Source of the DNA: Cladorrhinum sp. PSN259
Lineage: Eukaryota > Ascomycota > Sordariomycetes > Sordariales > Podosporaceae
Length of the DNA stretch: 64,000 nucleotides
Direction: 5' to 3'
Assembly (NCBI GenBank): GCA_033725935.1
Contig: MU867066.1
Coordinates: 62,001 to 126,000 of the forward strand
Part shown: positions 43,953 to 55,632 of the stretch, in pieces
Layout: every line of letters starts with the position of its first letter
Numbering within the stretch: position 1 is the stretch's first letter
Program-made: the position numbers and the translations under genes
The notes under the pieces: model-generated
What the model saw: the letters and a program-made list of their open reading frames with translations, nothing else
Databases searched by the model: none
Told to the model about the DNA's origin: nothing

Positions 43953-46900
43953 TTATGTACGTGAAGCAAGCTGAGCACGAAAGTTTTCCACCCCCAAATT
44001 TCCCACCACAACACTCTCTTCCCTCTCTGCCTCGTAGCTCCTCAAAAACTCAACGACCTCCCCCGAACGCCCAAACCTGACAAGCTCCTCCACGGTGATC
44101 GCCACAGGCGTCATTCCCTCGTTGTCCTGGACATTGATACTAGTAGCTTGCGCTCGTTCAACTACTAGGTCGCACGCGTCAGAATAGTGCATAGCTTGGT
44201 GAACCACAGTGCGACCGTTGTGGTCTTGGATCCCCAGGTCTGGCATTCTCATTACTAAGGCGGCGACGATTTCCGTCGAAGGAAAAGAACATTTTAAAGC
44301 ATTGTGGAGTGGTGTTTGCCCGAGATGGTCTTGTGCTGTAGGGAGGTCACAGATATTCAGTACCTCAGGGAGCATAGGGCTGCAACCAGTCGCGGCAGCA
44401 TGGAGGATGGTACGACCCGATGAATCCCGCTCAAGAGGATCTAAACCCCGACCGAGAAGTGTCTGAATGAGTCGGTCATTGCTGCAACCAAACTCGAAGG
44501 CCAAATGGAGTAGGTTTCCCCCGTTGGTTCGTCTCCTTCTGACCTGTGGGTCCTTGAAGGCCATTATAATATCGACTTGTTCTTGGTTCGAGCACGTTAT
44601 CGCAGCTGCTTTCACGAAAACCTCTAACGCAGTGTAGCCGCTCTTGTCGACCAACGTTGTATCGATGCCCGCGCTAATCAGGAATGGCACGACTGCGATT
44701 TGCCCTCCGAGACAGGCGTGGTGTAAAGCACTCCGGCCTTCGTGATCGACGCTATTGATAATCCCCGCTCGGCTTGCGATCATGTCCTTCAGAACCGCCA
44801 TTTTCCCGTTCTTGGCGGCGAAGCGATAGACGTAACCGTGGCCATTTGGAATCGTAGCTGACAAATACCGCACACAGGCGCTTTGATCGTGCTGGACGGC
44901 GACGTCAAGAGCTACCGTCCCAAATTTCAAAAGGTCGACTTGTTCTTCCTCAGCCAGCCATTTCAGAGTCTCGACGCGGCCGCGACGCGCTGCAACGGAA
45001 ACAACTTCCCGCAAACTTGGCTCCTCCATCAACACCTTGACCACCGGGCCGTTTCCTGAGTTGACGGCGATGTCTAAAGCCGTCAAGCCGTCGTTATCAG
45101 GAACCAGAGGATCGGACCCGGCACTAAGGAGGTAGATTATGGCTTCCTTATGTCCATACCACGCTGCAGTGTGCAGGACATTGGCCATATTTTGCGATGC
45201 TGGGTCGTTAGGCATTATAGACATCATCTGCCTGTCTCGAATGTCCGCCTCGCCCATCGTATGCAGCAGCCGGATGGTGTCCACATCGCCCGTGCTTGTC
45301 GCGACATCCAGCGCGGTGTTGCCGTACTGGTCTCGCGCGTGCACATTCCCCCCCGACGCTAATAAGGACTTGATCTCTGGTGTCAAACCTAGGGCCGAAG
45401 CAAAGTGTAGGGGGGGTTGCTTTCCATAAACCTGCCCGGGGTCTCGGACTGCCCAAAAGCTAGTGATCCAATTTATGCCGAACCTGGAGCTGAGGAAAGC
45501 TGCAAATGACTTGTGGAATGTGATTTTAAAGGGGTAGACCAGCCGCGCGTGCTCGGGGAGGTTATCAATGCAGTACCGAAGCGCAGGAAACTGTTTGATT
45601 GCAGCATCGAATAATTGGCGCCAAGCCTTGTCCTCGCTTGAGTCATCTGATGCGGCCCTCACAAGGTATGCAGGAAGGGCAAACTTGTGTAACTTGGCCT
45701 CATATGTTTCACACCATGGCACTTGTCTGTCTATCTCTAGACCTGGGAATGCCCACATCAACGGTGGTGTATTAATTGAATGTAAAGTCGTGGTGACTTG
45801 GGGAACGGCATACATTGGAGTTCGTTTCTGTTTGGGCGGCTCACATATTGTGTCGTAAATTTCGGTGTCCTCGTCAGGTGTCTCTGCCGTCCAGTCATCA
45901 TATCGCACCTCTCGCGGACCGCAAAAGTTAAGCGATGTATTCGATAACTCAGACATACAGTCTGCAATTCTCTAGTTAGTTACCGAATTAGGTAGGAGAT
46001 AGCAGGTTTAAAGGGGGAACCCCTTGCTGAAGTCGGACTACCCGCCAGCGTGACATTCTACTGTAAAGCTAAGCGAACTGGAGAAGGAAATTGAGTATCA
46101 CCCACCAGCGCGGAGGTCACGAGGTTCCAATCCAAGAGTGAGGAAATAATATCGAAAGCAGCGGTTTGCCAGAGTTCGATTCAAGCAACTCTGTACTAAC
46201 GCCTTAGACCTTAGCAGCATTCCGGGCACACCGAACGCCTTGAGCAACCAAGTCGGCGGCCCATGGCGGTCTGCCTCGTGCGTGGCTTCGTCGACAATGC
46301 CCAGAAGGAACTCGCGCGCGGAATAGTGGGACAGAAAAACCAAAAACTGGCGTCCTCTTTTCGACACCTTCAAGATTGGCCCCACGAGCTCGGACACGCC
46401 TGGCGAGCCAAGGATATCCGTGCTTGTATTCATCTTAAGGTCTCTGCCACTCATGATGGAATGGTCGAGAGCAACAGCTGATGCCAGCTCCTGGATACTA
46501 AGTGGCCTGGTGGCACATGTTACCCAGAGAAGTACCGAGGCGGCAAGCTGGTGATATTCTTCCTGGATACTGTTCAGGACCTGCCGGTATGCCCCTAAAA
46601 GGTCGTTAGGGAGTTGACGGAGCACCCTTTCCATGTTCGCTGGCGTTCGATTGACCTTTTGGAGAGACTCGATAGTCATCATAGGAAGCAGGTACATCCC
46701 TTGGGCCGCTCGTGAAAGTTGCTCTGTCATGTCGTTGTGTAAATGTGGGGAGCGCCATTTTCTGCACAACTTGCCGACCTTCTGCTGAATAGCCGTTGCA
46801 ATTGCCTTGTTGTGCTCGTCCTCTTCGTCCAGGTCGAATCTCACGAGGTCAGGGAACTGCGCCGTCAGACTCGATGAAGCGACCCCCTGCCGACTTAGAA

Positions 46901-48901
46901 CCAGCAGCTTGACGGACGTGGTGCTGGTGGCGCCCCCTACCGCTGTGAATGATTCGACAAATGTATCCCGGGTAACCTCGTCGCACTGGTCCAGCGCGTC
47001 AATGATGTAAACCGACGGACGCCGGAATTCAACTAGAAGCCGCCTAAAGACTTCTTTTAAACGGGATGCCGTCCAAAGCTTGACCTTGAGATTCGGGGCA
47101 TTGCGCCTGAGCCGACCGAGTAGCAGGAAGACTGTAGGGAATAGGGAAGGGTCTTCTAGAAGGAGCTGATGGATCAGAGACCCCCAGGCAGACATTGCGG
47201 ATCGGCCATCGCCGGTCTCCGGGAAGGTAAAGTAAAACGGTGTTGATGACGACGCCTGACAAATTCCAGACTGTAAAAGGAATGCCGAAAGCACCGACTT
47301 GCCGCTCCCAGGCTTGCCGATAATGTTGAGCACGCAAGGATTAGTAGAGTTGAGCCACCCGTTGAACCGAGGATGTTGGAGAAGCCAGTCCATAGTTCCA
47401 GGACAAGGCTCCTTCATAGACTCAAGCATGTCTGCTAGGTCGAGACTGGGTAGGCTATTTAGGCAGTCTACCTCTTCCGGGGTTAATGCTAGGAAGTGTC
47501 AGCAAGATAACAGGCACAGCGAGTAGTTTAGTTTCGTACGGCTGTTATTTTGCTCTCGGAGATAGTGGTAAGACAGGGCGACACGGTCTGTAGCGGGTTT
47601 AGGAATTGCTAGCTATCATAATAGAGTTCTCCTATACTAACTGGTCAATGCCCTGACGATCGCGCCCCCTATTTCTACTGCACTGGATGTAACTGTAGGC
47701 GCTGTAGCCGGTGTTCCCTGGAGCCCAGTTCCATTTCCATGAGGCATCGTGCGGTATATGAACTGCTGGAGTACGCCGAGAATAGCTCGGTATCGTGGAT
47801 CAGCCCTATCACCGCATCTGACCATCTGCCTATGGTTCGCGTCGATAGTCTCGACCGTCTCGAGGGATCCCGGCAGATCGAGTTTCGAGGAGAAATCGTC
47901 CACAACCTGTCGTAAATTTATAATTAAGACCTAAGAGGAAGTTCAAGATATTTTGGTAACGTACCTTGCTGTCTAAGCCCTTCATCCCCGATATTCCTTT
48001 TGCCTCCTGGAATGAGTGGATCCGAATTCGAGACTGGTCTACGATAGTCTTAAACTCCTCGTGGATATTGTCCAGGACCTCGCTGTTTACCTCCAGCGTC
48101 TTGATGATCTTCTTATTCGAGTCTAGCAGTGCCAGAAGAGCTAAATTCGACACGATCTCGCCCCATCCTCCAGACGCAGTCCCTCGGTGAGGGGTGCCAA
48201 GGAAGATAATCAGCTTCGTCCTCGTACGACACGCTTCCGATCGACGTATTGCCTATTACCCAACATAAGCATCAGTTATGCTATTGAGCAGTCTTAACGT
48301 ACATCTTTAACGATAATGCCGCGAGGCTGTGCGCAACGAATAAGATCGGGTCCTGCTATCATTAGTCGAGCCTCCCATCCGGGTCATTAAAGCGTACCCA
48401 CCTCGTTTCGAATCTCTCGCTCAATGCGCACTGCGAAGTCTCGGCCGTGCTGCGATATACTGTTCTTATTATTCGCCTCAAATAGGCCGCTGATTGCGTC
48501 TGCGTTATAGCCATATGTCCATACTCTCGCCTCAGGGATATCTTGTGTAAGATATTCGTCCGGCCAGAACAGCTTCTTGGGGCGCTCCTCGCTCGTCACA
48601 TTATCGGCATTTGAGGTCGTGCTCGAAATCGAGGCTGAGGACGACGGCTTAGACTTGAAGAGGGGCCTGAAAATATTTCGTTTTCGTGACGTCGCTGTTC
48701 CTACGTCTTTGTTGCCCCTGTCCCGGTTATCCTCCCATGTATGTTGCGGATGCCCTCGCAAGCCGTGCACAAAGATGATGCTGCTCTACGTCAGTCACAG
48801 CCACTTGCACAAGAATCGATCGCATACTTGACTCGGAACGGCCCGTCCCTAGCGCCCTGACTGCCAGAAAGTTCTCTGAAGCCGATCCGGTGCACGGACA
48901 T
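43953..48901 (-). CDS. STAND/NLR-like protein: lipase-like domain, NACHT, ankyrin repeats (one frameshift)
   Basis: Eight exons: 48901-48828, 48780-48402, 48352-48303, 48252-47965, 47906-47642, 47587-47540, 47488-46106 and 45961-43953; about 1498 residues if one lost base is allowed. All phases agree except exon 3, which is 50 instead of 51 bases. There the nucleophile elbow HSLGG is spoiled: CTCGCGGC stands where CTCGGCGGC is expected (48316-48326). Other landmarks are IIFVHGLRG, FLGTPHRGT, Walker A GKPGSGKS (about 426-433), Walker B VYIIDALDQCD and a long ankyrin tail in exon 8. It is a diverged paralog of the gene at 23930-28988, with an extra Ser/Arg-rich insert in the lipase domain. If the shift is real, only a protein starting after it could keep NACHT and ankyrins. 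Confidence 0.78.
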
Positions 48902-49633
48902 ATTTACTGCAACGTTTGGTGTGGACCTGAGTCGGTTGTCAGACGTGAGAAACGAGGGACAGATGTAAGAAATTAGGGACCGATGTTCACCGCGGATGCG
49001 GGGTTGGGAGAGAAGAGCCTCCGCCGCTCAGCCGCAAGAGGTGCTATTTTTAGCCTTGCTTTCCAGCCACATCACCACCACATTTCCTTTCTCATCTAGT
49101 CCGGCTTTAAATTTCCAAACAGTGATTGACGTCTTCAGCATTAGATAAAAAGACGTATTTGAGGTGATAGATTAAGAAAGTTACCTAATATAGTGCTTAA
49201 TTATCTGCGCCTAAGACAAATGCCTTGGTAGCTAGTGTTATTACTATATCTGGCGACCTTTAAAGGTATCTTAAGATCTTAGTTATGGGCGCCGTCGTAG
49301 CGCCTGCGGCCGAATCGAGCCTTATCAGTCGAGCCATGTTTAGATCAGTATGTATACAACTGTTTTTATAATTGTTCGGATTTTTTTCTTCTTCCGGTTA
49401 TGCCCGATAACGCTATAACTTAAATAAGAAAATAAGCTTAAGAAGCATCTCCTCCATAGGTGAATCCTTTATCTCCCACATTCCACCTCTAGAGTATCTA
49501 CATAGGTAGGTAGATACAATAACATGATATCCCTTTAATTACATACGCGCTAGTGGTCTATGTTATGGTTAGCCACACAACAAGGATCAAAATATATCTC
49601 AAAGTGCTAAAAAAAAAAAAAAAAAAAAAAGAC
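48902..49633. other. AT-rich intergenic region with repeat and poly-A run
   Basis: No gene seen. It contains the dispersed-repeat copy B (49361-49432) and a 22-base A run (49609-49630) immediately downstream of the SUR7-like gene's stop codon. Confidence 0.55.
49361..49432 (+). repeat. Short dispersed element, copy B
   Basis: Same orientation and word order as 40111-40185, including TTTATAATTGTTCGG and CTTCCGGTTATGCCCGATAA. No flanking direct repeat is visible here. Confidence 0.65.
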
Positions 49634-51123
49634 TCACCTAGTCCTACATGTAACCTTATAACCGCCACCCGCAACGCGCTCGGATAACTCCACATCTGGA
49701 TGATCCAACGGGTTCGAAAACCACTTGATCCTAGGACTCGGAGACTCGACGTAATAAACCCTCACAAGGATATACGCGTTCAACGGGTCATTCTCATACA
49801 GCCGCATCTTTCTCACCTGGTCGGGGCTAACATGGACCATGTTCTCACAGTTGCCCGTCGTGCTCTTGACTTCAAGGTGGTATGTGGCTCCATGTTGCCA
49901 ATGAGGAAGAAGCGCTCCTTGGGAAGCGACGAGTCCCCGCATGTGTCCCTCCTGGTCGGGGTAGGTGAAATCTGCATAGTCTCCCTCCCAGTCTGTGAAC
50001 GCTTCGTATTCCCGTCCGCGGAACTTGCTGGTCCAGTTTTGGGCAGACCAGCCGGGAATTCCGTGGCGCTTAAGAAGTTCGAAGATGTATTTCTCGCCGG
50101 CGTATCCAATCTCTTCTCTTCTGGCTCGATCTGGGCCGCCCGGCGGTTGTGGCGGCAGTCCGGGCACGATGTGCGGTGGGTTAGGTGGCAGTATAGGACC
50201 AGGCGGGCCAGGTGGTGGCGGCCAGTAGTCGTTGACTCTGGCGGGATACGATGGCGGCGGTCTATGAGCACGAGGAGAGAACAGCCCCATGCCCATCGGC
50301 AAGATGCGGATTGCGACGCCGACGAACACGACAATAATGGCCGACCCCCCGCTTTCACCCGACATGGCTGCACCGCGGACCCCGTAGCTCATGGACAGGA
50401 CTGCCGAAATGCCAGCCCCGAGAGCTACCAGCCCGCTGAGAAGTAGCCAAGACGATAATGCCTTGTTGAGTTCCTCGAACAAACATGGTGCAACGATAGC
50501 GATTCCAAAGTCGAGAATGACGGCGGCGATGGCCAAACCGACACTGGCTTTGAGTCGAATAGCGAGTCCATCTTCCTTCGCGCGTAAAAAGGCTGCAACT
50601 CTGGGCTTGGTTATTGTTGCATTCCAGGACGATATGACGTCTCTGACGATCTGGTCTGTATCGTTGTTGGTGCCGGCCAAGAAGCGGTTGTCGTCGTCAA
50701 GGCTGTCTCTTAATGACTCCTCGAGAAGGGTCAGAAGATTCTGAGTGGGTGGAAATGCGCGGCGGCACTTTCGAGTGCCCTCCTTGGGACTCGGAGACTC
50801 GAATGCATCGCAAACGCCGGATATTCCCCAGTACCAGTAGCTGGGCAAGGCTGGATGAATGAGGCGGGCGACGTTTCTGCTGTTATTCAGAGACACAGTC
50901 TGCAGGTTTTGCGCCAGCTGGGTCACGTTGACTCTGTAGAGAGCAATATCTTTGACTGTAGGCGTAATACATGAAAGCAGAAACACAATGTTGGCAGCCA
51001 AGCTGACTAGGTACCGTACGAAGCACTTGGGTCAGTCACGAAGTTCGCTTCATCAAGTCACCATGTCATTGTTAACTCACGAATGACGAAGCCCGAAAAC
51101 AGCAACAAGACTTTGCGGGCCAT
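49634..51123 (-). CDS. SUR7/PalI-like four-TM protein fused to a PD-(D/E)XK nuclease-like domain
   Basis: Two exons, 51123-51081 and 51006-49634, give 471 residues. The intron (74 bp) falls inside TM1, which becomes FSGFVILSLAANIVFLLSC. An extracellular loop with a WYWGISGVCDAF phrase and a second Cys (residues about 74-96), then three more helices (about 167-187, 200-220, 236-257), match the SUR7/PalI claudin-like plan. A Pro-rich linker (about 264-305) leads to a C-terminal domain with EIGYAGEKYIFELLKRHG, DYADF, YHLEVKST (Glu393, Lys395) and VSPDQVRKMR. That is the arrangement of DUF3883/Mrr-like PD-(D/E)XK folds. Known SUR7 proteins mark eisosomes and sense plasma-membrane state. The fusion would tether a nuclease-like domain at the cytoplasmic face. 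The TGA stop overlaps a good splice donor (AG|GTGAGT), but no later exon is evident. Confidence 0.8.
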
Positions 51124-51622
51124 CGGGAGAGGCTGAAGAGCGCCGGCGGGTGAAAGGTTTTGTGGCGTAAAGAAAAGACAACAGGCAAGATGCGGGGGGC
51201 CCTTTGAGATTTTGTTCAAGGTGGTTTGCCAAGTTCTCAGGGGCCCAAGCTGAGAGCTGAAGATATTTATCCCGATTAGGAAGCCTGATACCCCGACTGC
51301 ATCAATAGCGCAAGCCACCATGCCCTCTGATAAGACTTGTGTGGCCCAGCTACTAATATTGGTGAAACTGGAGTCCTTACCAATTTAACTTTACCAGACG
51401 CCCTATTCTTGGACAAACATACGATATTAACACTCCTGGTAGAAGAGCTTGAAAGACAGCAATGTAGGCGAGCAGGTGGCCATCCCCTGACATGCGACGA
51501 AGATATGAGTGATAGTACAATGTTGATCTATATTAACTAATACATTCTATTATAAACTTGTTGGTAGGTGCCTTGGTTTTGATAGCACAGGCTGGAAATA
51601 CTTTTCCTATAGCGAAAGTGAG
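51124..51622. other. Intergenic, no gene seen
   Basis: Lies upstream of the SUR7-like gene and downstream of the nitroreductase. The in-frame open sequence above 51123 has no domain and is treated as 5' leader or promoter. Confidence 0.45.
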
Positions 51623-52384
51623 CTAATGGACAAATGTGACCGTGTCGTCGACCGGCACACGTCCCGCGCGGATCTGATTGATGTGGAGCGACTTGTCCTC
51701 ATACCCGACAGCAATACCGGCGACAATCTCCAGCTCGGCCGGAATATGGACCCAGGGCTCCAAGGTACGACGGATGACGTCGGGGTACCCGGCGATCGAC
51801 ACCTCAACGCACGACCCGATGCCGCGTTCTGTCAATGCTAACAAGAAGGTCTGGAGGTACATTCCCAGCGACACGACGTCGGCTTTGGTGAGAGATTGGT
51901 CAATGCATGCGAGTACGCCCACGGGGGCGCCAAAGAACTCAAAGTTGCGTAAAACGGCCTTCCTCCTTCCTTCGACATCCTCCCGCTGCACGCCCCACCC
52001 GTCGCCGTAGACCTGTCGCCCAAGTTCGGACCGAAAGTGCTGGAATGCTGGGGGAAGCGGCGGAATCGCGGGGGCGACCCCCGCTGAGGACGCTGTGAGC
52101 AGCGCACTCTTTAGCCCGTCTAGCGCGTGGCCCGTCACCACGAATAGACGCCATGGCTGGATGTTGGAGTTGGATGGCGCATGTGACGCAAGGGAGAGCG
52201 CCGCCCGCAATGTCGAGATGGGCACGGGCGCCGGTGTGAACCAGCGCGACGCGTGCCGGTCGAGCACGACCTCATCTAACGACATATTGCTGTCATCCTC
52301 AGAACTTGAATCTGAAAGGATGTCCGTCTCTACGGCAGCTTTGAACGACCGTAGTATCTCAACTGTTGATGTTTTTGCTGTCAT
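51623..52384 (-). CDS. Nitroreductase-family FMN oxidoreductase
   Basis: Single exon of 253 residues from the ATG at 52384. The family pattern is clear: RHASRWFTPAPVP at the start of the domain, SLASHAPSNSNIQPWRLFVVTG (FMN-binding Ser/Asn/Gln-Pro-Trp), a central variable loop, and LGMYLQTFLLALTERGIGSCV plus AGIAVGYED near the end. Such enzymes reduce nitro groups, quinones or enones with NAD(P)H through FMN and are usually homodimers. A Ser/Asp-rich insert (SDSSSEDDSN, about 27-36) precedes the domain. There is no targeting signal, so cytosolic. Physiological substrate unknown; detoxification or metabolite tailoring are both possible. Confidence 0.92.
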   Translation of the reverse strand: MTAKTSTVEILRSFKAAVETDILSDSSSEDDSNMSLDEVVLDRHASRWFTPAPVPISTLRAALSLASHAPSNSNIQPWRLFVVTGHALDGLKSALLTASSAGVAPAIPPLPPAFQHFRSELGRQVYGDGWGVQREDVEGRRKAVLRNFEFFGAPVGVLACIDQSLTKADVVSLGMYLQTFLLALTERGIGSCVEVSIAGYPDVIRRTLEPWVHIPAELEIVAGIAVGYEDKSLHINQIRAGRVPVDDTVTFVH

Positions 52385-53749
52385 GGCAGCCAAGATATCG
52401 AGTTCCCGGGGAATAGAGTTGGCGCAGTTGGCTGCAGCAGTCGATGTGTATATTCGATAGATTAATGACAGAGGTATTAAAAGATGTCATGATACGGAAA
52501 GGTTCATGGAAAGATTCTCGTAGGTCTATATTCGGTATTTGCTACTTATATGAGGATGAAGAAAGGGCGCGATGTGCTCGCGTTCGCGTCGGCACAAAGC
52601 CCGGAGCGACGAAGCCCTTCGCTTGTATCACGATCGGAATCTCGCGCTTAGTCACCACCGCTCTCTGCGGGGATCGGCGGCCGAGCCCCGCGGAGAAGTT
52701 ACAGTAGATTACGCGAAAAAGGCGGGTGCGACTTTGTGAGTAAGCACCTTTAAATGTTAATTCATTTGCCCTGAGGGATTCACCCTTGGTCTGCCGACGT
52801 TGTAGTGGATAGTAACCTGGAAGATTCCTCGATGATTACCAGGAAAACAGTTTGTTGTATCATAAGAGTCCATTTTTTGATACGGAAACCAGCATTACAG
52901 GACGAGCATCTGCATTAGCATTTATCCTTCTACCTTAATCGCACGTGAGAATAAACCATCGGCTCGCCATTCATTCTACGATTGGATGAGACTCCTAGCT
53001 GTCTCGGGCCGCCCTGCGGCACGTGTGTCGGAGTATTTCGCTCAGGGCGTAACGCTTTTCCTTAGTCCTGTCGCCTGTATAAGGAATCCCTCGGTATCCT
53101 TCCACTGGCCCCTGGTAGTTGAAACCAATGGCGTGGCTAGATGAGGCTTTCAAGAGCACATCTGAATTTTATATAACATGTTCTTGGGGCAACCCTTGGG
53201 TAGCTGTTACGACACCGGCTACACCTGCTAGCACGATGTGGCTCGCGCCCGCGCAACCACTTCTGTTGCGAAGGCTCCCCACCATCGCGATTCCTCCTCT
53301 TTTCTTCTTCACGTAAGAATGTTGAGTCAACGGCAATACAGTAGTTTGCAGCCCTGCCTTAATGTTAAGCCTGCTCTAACCGTAGCTCTGCTAATAATAT
53401 ATGAAGGCTCAAGCCTCAAGGCCACAATGCTTTGGACGACGCTGCAGAAGGTTTTCTTGCACAGAGATAATGAGATAATGTATAAAATCTGTTCTGTGAG
53501 ACAGACCTGGGCATATAATATAACCATTCTCGTACGTCATGTACGTGATATTGCTCAGCCTGGCAGACTGAAAAATTTGCGTTTCGTGTCGTCGTATATT
53601 GAAGGCCGAAGTGGTCCCCGTATGCCGGATGCTTGTGGATGCCTTGTAACATCTCGTTTCGCAACACCCCCGCATCTCAACCCCTCTCTCCTCAACACCT
53701 TTTCGCTGGCCTGTCCCCACCTTCCTGTCAACGCAGACTCAGCGAAAGG
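52385..53749. other. Intergenic, no gene seen
   Basis: About 1.4 kb between divergent genes. Overlapping open frames at 53238-53771 on both strands show no domain. The stretch carries the 5' regions of both neighbours. Confidence 0.45.
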
Positions 53750-55536
53750 ATGGCCGACATCGCCGGCCTAGTTCTGGGCTTGGTTGGAGTGTTAAAACCG
53801 CTAACCGAAGCGTCCCTTTTCATCTGCGATTTGTATCGCGACCAATTTCGAATCAATTCGGGTGCGATGCAAACGCCCTCCGGTTCGTTCCCTTCTTGTT
53901 TCCCACCATCATGATTGTGGAGACGGCGGAACTGACGCTATCCAACCCGCTTGCAGCGTGCGAATATCTGTTTCGACTAGACAAATCGACATTTTCGAGA
54001 GCATCCTACTGGCTAACAAGAGATTCAACTGGCTTCCCGGATCATTGTTCCAAGAACTGGAGCCAGCACTTCAGCAGGACGTGTACGAAGTTCTCCAGGA
54101 ACTGAAGAGGCGCCTTTTTCTCTTCGTCGAGATCGGACAGGCCTATGGCGTCGGTTCTCAACAGAATTCACTAGCTCAAGGATCACCCGGACTCAGCGCA
54201 CAAGCTGCCGACAGGAATGACAGAGTTCTTTCCTTGCAAAGGAACACAAGCTGGGCAAGAAAAGCTCTTTGGTCCACCAAGGATAAGAAGACTCTTGAAG
54301 GTCTAGCCAACGAAATTGAGCATTGGACCGCTCTGCTCCGCCTCACCATGCAGGACATACTTTCCCGCTCTCCGGAATTTCAGAGTACAGACCGTCTCAA
54401 TACTTTGGGGCGCCCGGAAGAGCAAGCCGAAGAGCTACGGCTTGCTCTCGCGATAAGACGAATCCTTGTCTCCAAGCCTTCCGACCTATCTCACCCAGCA
54501 CCGGAGCTATCACCACGAGACATCCAAATCCTCCCGGCCGTGGATAACGTCACGCCAGCCATCATGAAAACACCCAGTGGCGAGGCAAAAGTTCTGGTAG
54601 AGAGCAAGTTGTCTGGTAGCAGGACTCCTGCCGAAGATGAAAGGCGACGGGCCAGGGCGAGACAACTTGCCACGCTTCTCCAACAGACTGGGGACCCGAC
54701 GCTTCGGGCTCTCCGAGCTTTAGGATATATTTACGATCCCCAGGAGTCCCGCGTGACAGTCGTTTACGAAATTCCCCACCATCTCCTTCCTTGGCCACTC
54801 ACCCTCCGTCAGCTGTTCTCCCTGAAACTCCTTGAGCCTCGACCTGCACTTGAGCACCGCTTCCGGTTGGCGTCAGTAGTCACAGAAACTCTATTCTTTT
54901 TTCACAGCCTCGGGTGGGTGCACAAGAGCTTCATGAGCGAGAACATCCTCCTGTTTCCTCGCAAGTCTTTGTGTACCAAACCGTGGCAGGAGGCCGGCAT
55001 CTGCTCTATCACACAGGTCCTGCAAAATTCGGAAATACGGCTTGTAGGATTTGACCTCGCTCGGCCGGAGGCGGAAGTGTCTTCTCTCAGGGCTCTGGGT
55101 GATTCGATTGAGAATCTATGGAGGCCCCCAACGAGATGGGGCGTGCCGACCGAGAGCTGGAGTGCCGTTCATGACCTTTACTGTGTGTTCTCCCTCGTAT
55201 TTCCTTGGGTACAACTCCAAAAACTAACTCAGCAAAGCACTGGGAGCTGTTCTCCTCGAAGCGGGACTGTGGCAAAGACTGGATGCCCTAGAGCAACGTA
55301 TCAACCTGGCGGACCCTTGGGCGGTGCAGAAACTCCTCCTCTCACATGCAACGCAACGCCTCCCGTATACAATGGGCTCCAAATACGCTTCCATTGTTAT
55401 CGGTCTTCTGAAGGGGAAATTCGACGATAGTGCCCGGCAGGAATACTCCTCACTGCACACTGCAGGGGGTCCGGACCATGCGTGTAATCGCCTCTGGATC
55501 TTACGCGAGTTAAACAAGATATCCGCTTGTGTATAG
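53750..55536 (+). CDS. HeLo-like N-terminus fused to a pseudokinase domain
   Basis: Model: exons 53750-53832, 53957-55182 and 55238-55536, 535 residues. The first intron is uncertain: it was chosen to join ADIAGLVLGLVGVLKPLTEA to the helical region in frame. The second restores VHDLYSLGAVLLEAGLW. The N-terminal 200 residues are helical with a hydrophobic start, as in HeLo-like cell-death domains of fungal STAND partners. The C-terminal half is kinase-like (about 290-530). It lacks catalytic residues: the HRD loop is WVHKSFMSENILLF and the DFG position is GFDLARPE, so it should not phosphorylate. The arrangement resembles fungal HeLo-pseudokinase proteins linked to incompatibility and regulated cell death. 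It ends 96 bp from the convergent kinase-ankyrin gene. Confidence 0.72.
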
Positions 55537-55632
55537 CATATCAACATCGCATACCGATCTGTCACATCCTGCTTCTCTTATATCTATCCCCGCTAATATC
55601 CTCTCACAGCCCTCTAGCCCGACACCACCTAA

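Noticed and set aside
49570..49637. Possible extra 3' exon of the SUR7-like gene: donor GTGAGT overlaps the stop and a T-run plus AG follows on the minus strand
   Set aside because: The intron would be about 30 bases with no branch point; the stop at 49634 is kept.
53238..53771. 177-codon plus-strand frame overlapping the HeLo-pseudokinase start
   Set aside because: Different frame from the supported gene, no features; the minus strand is equally open there.
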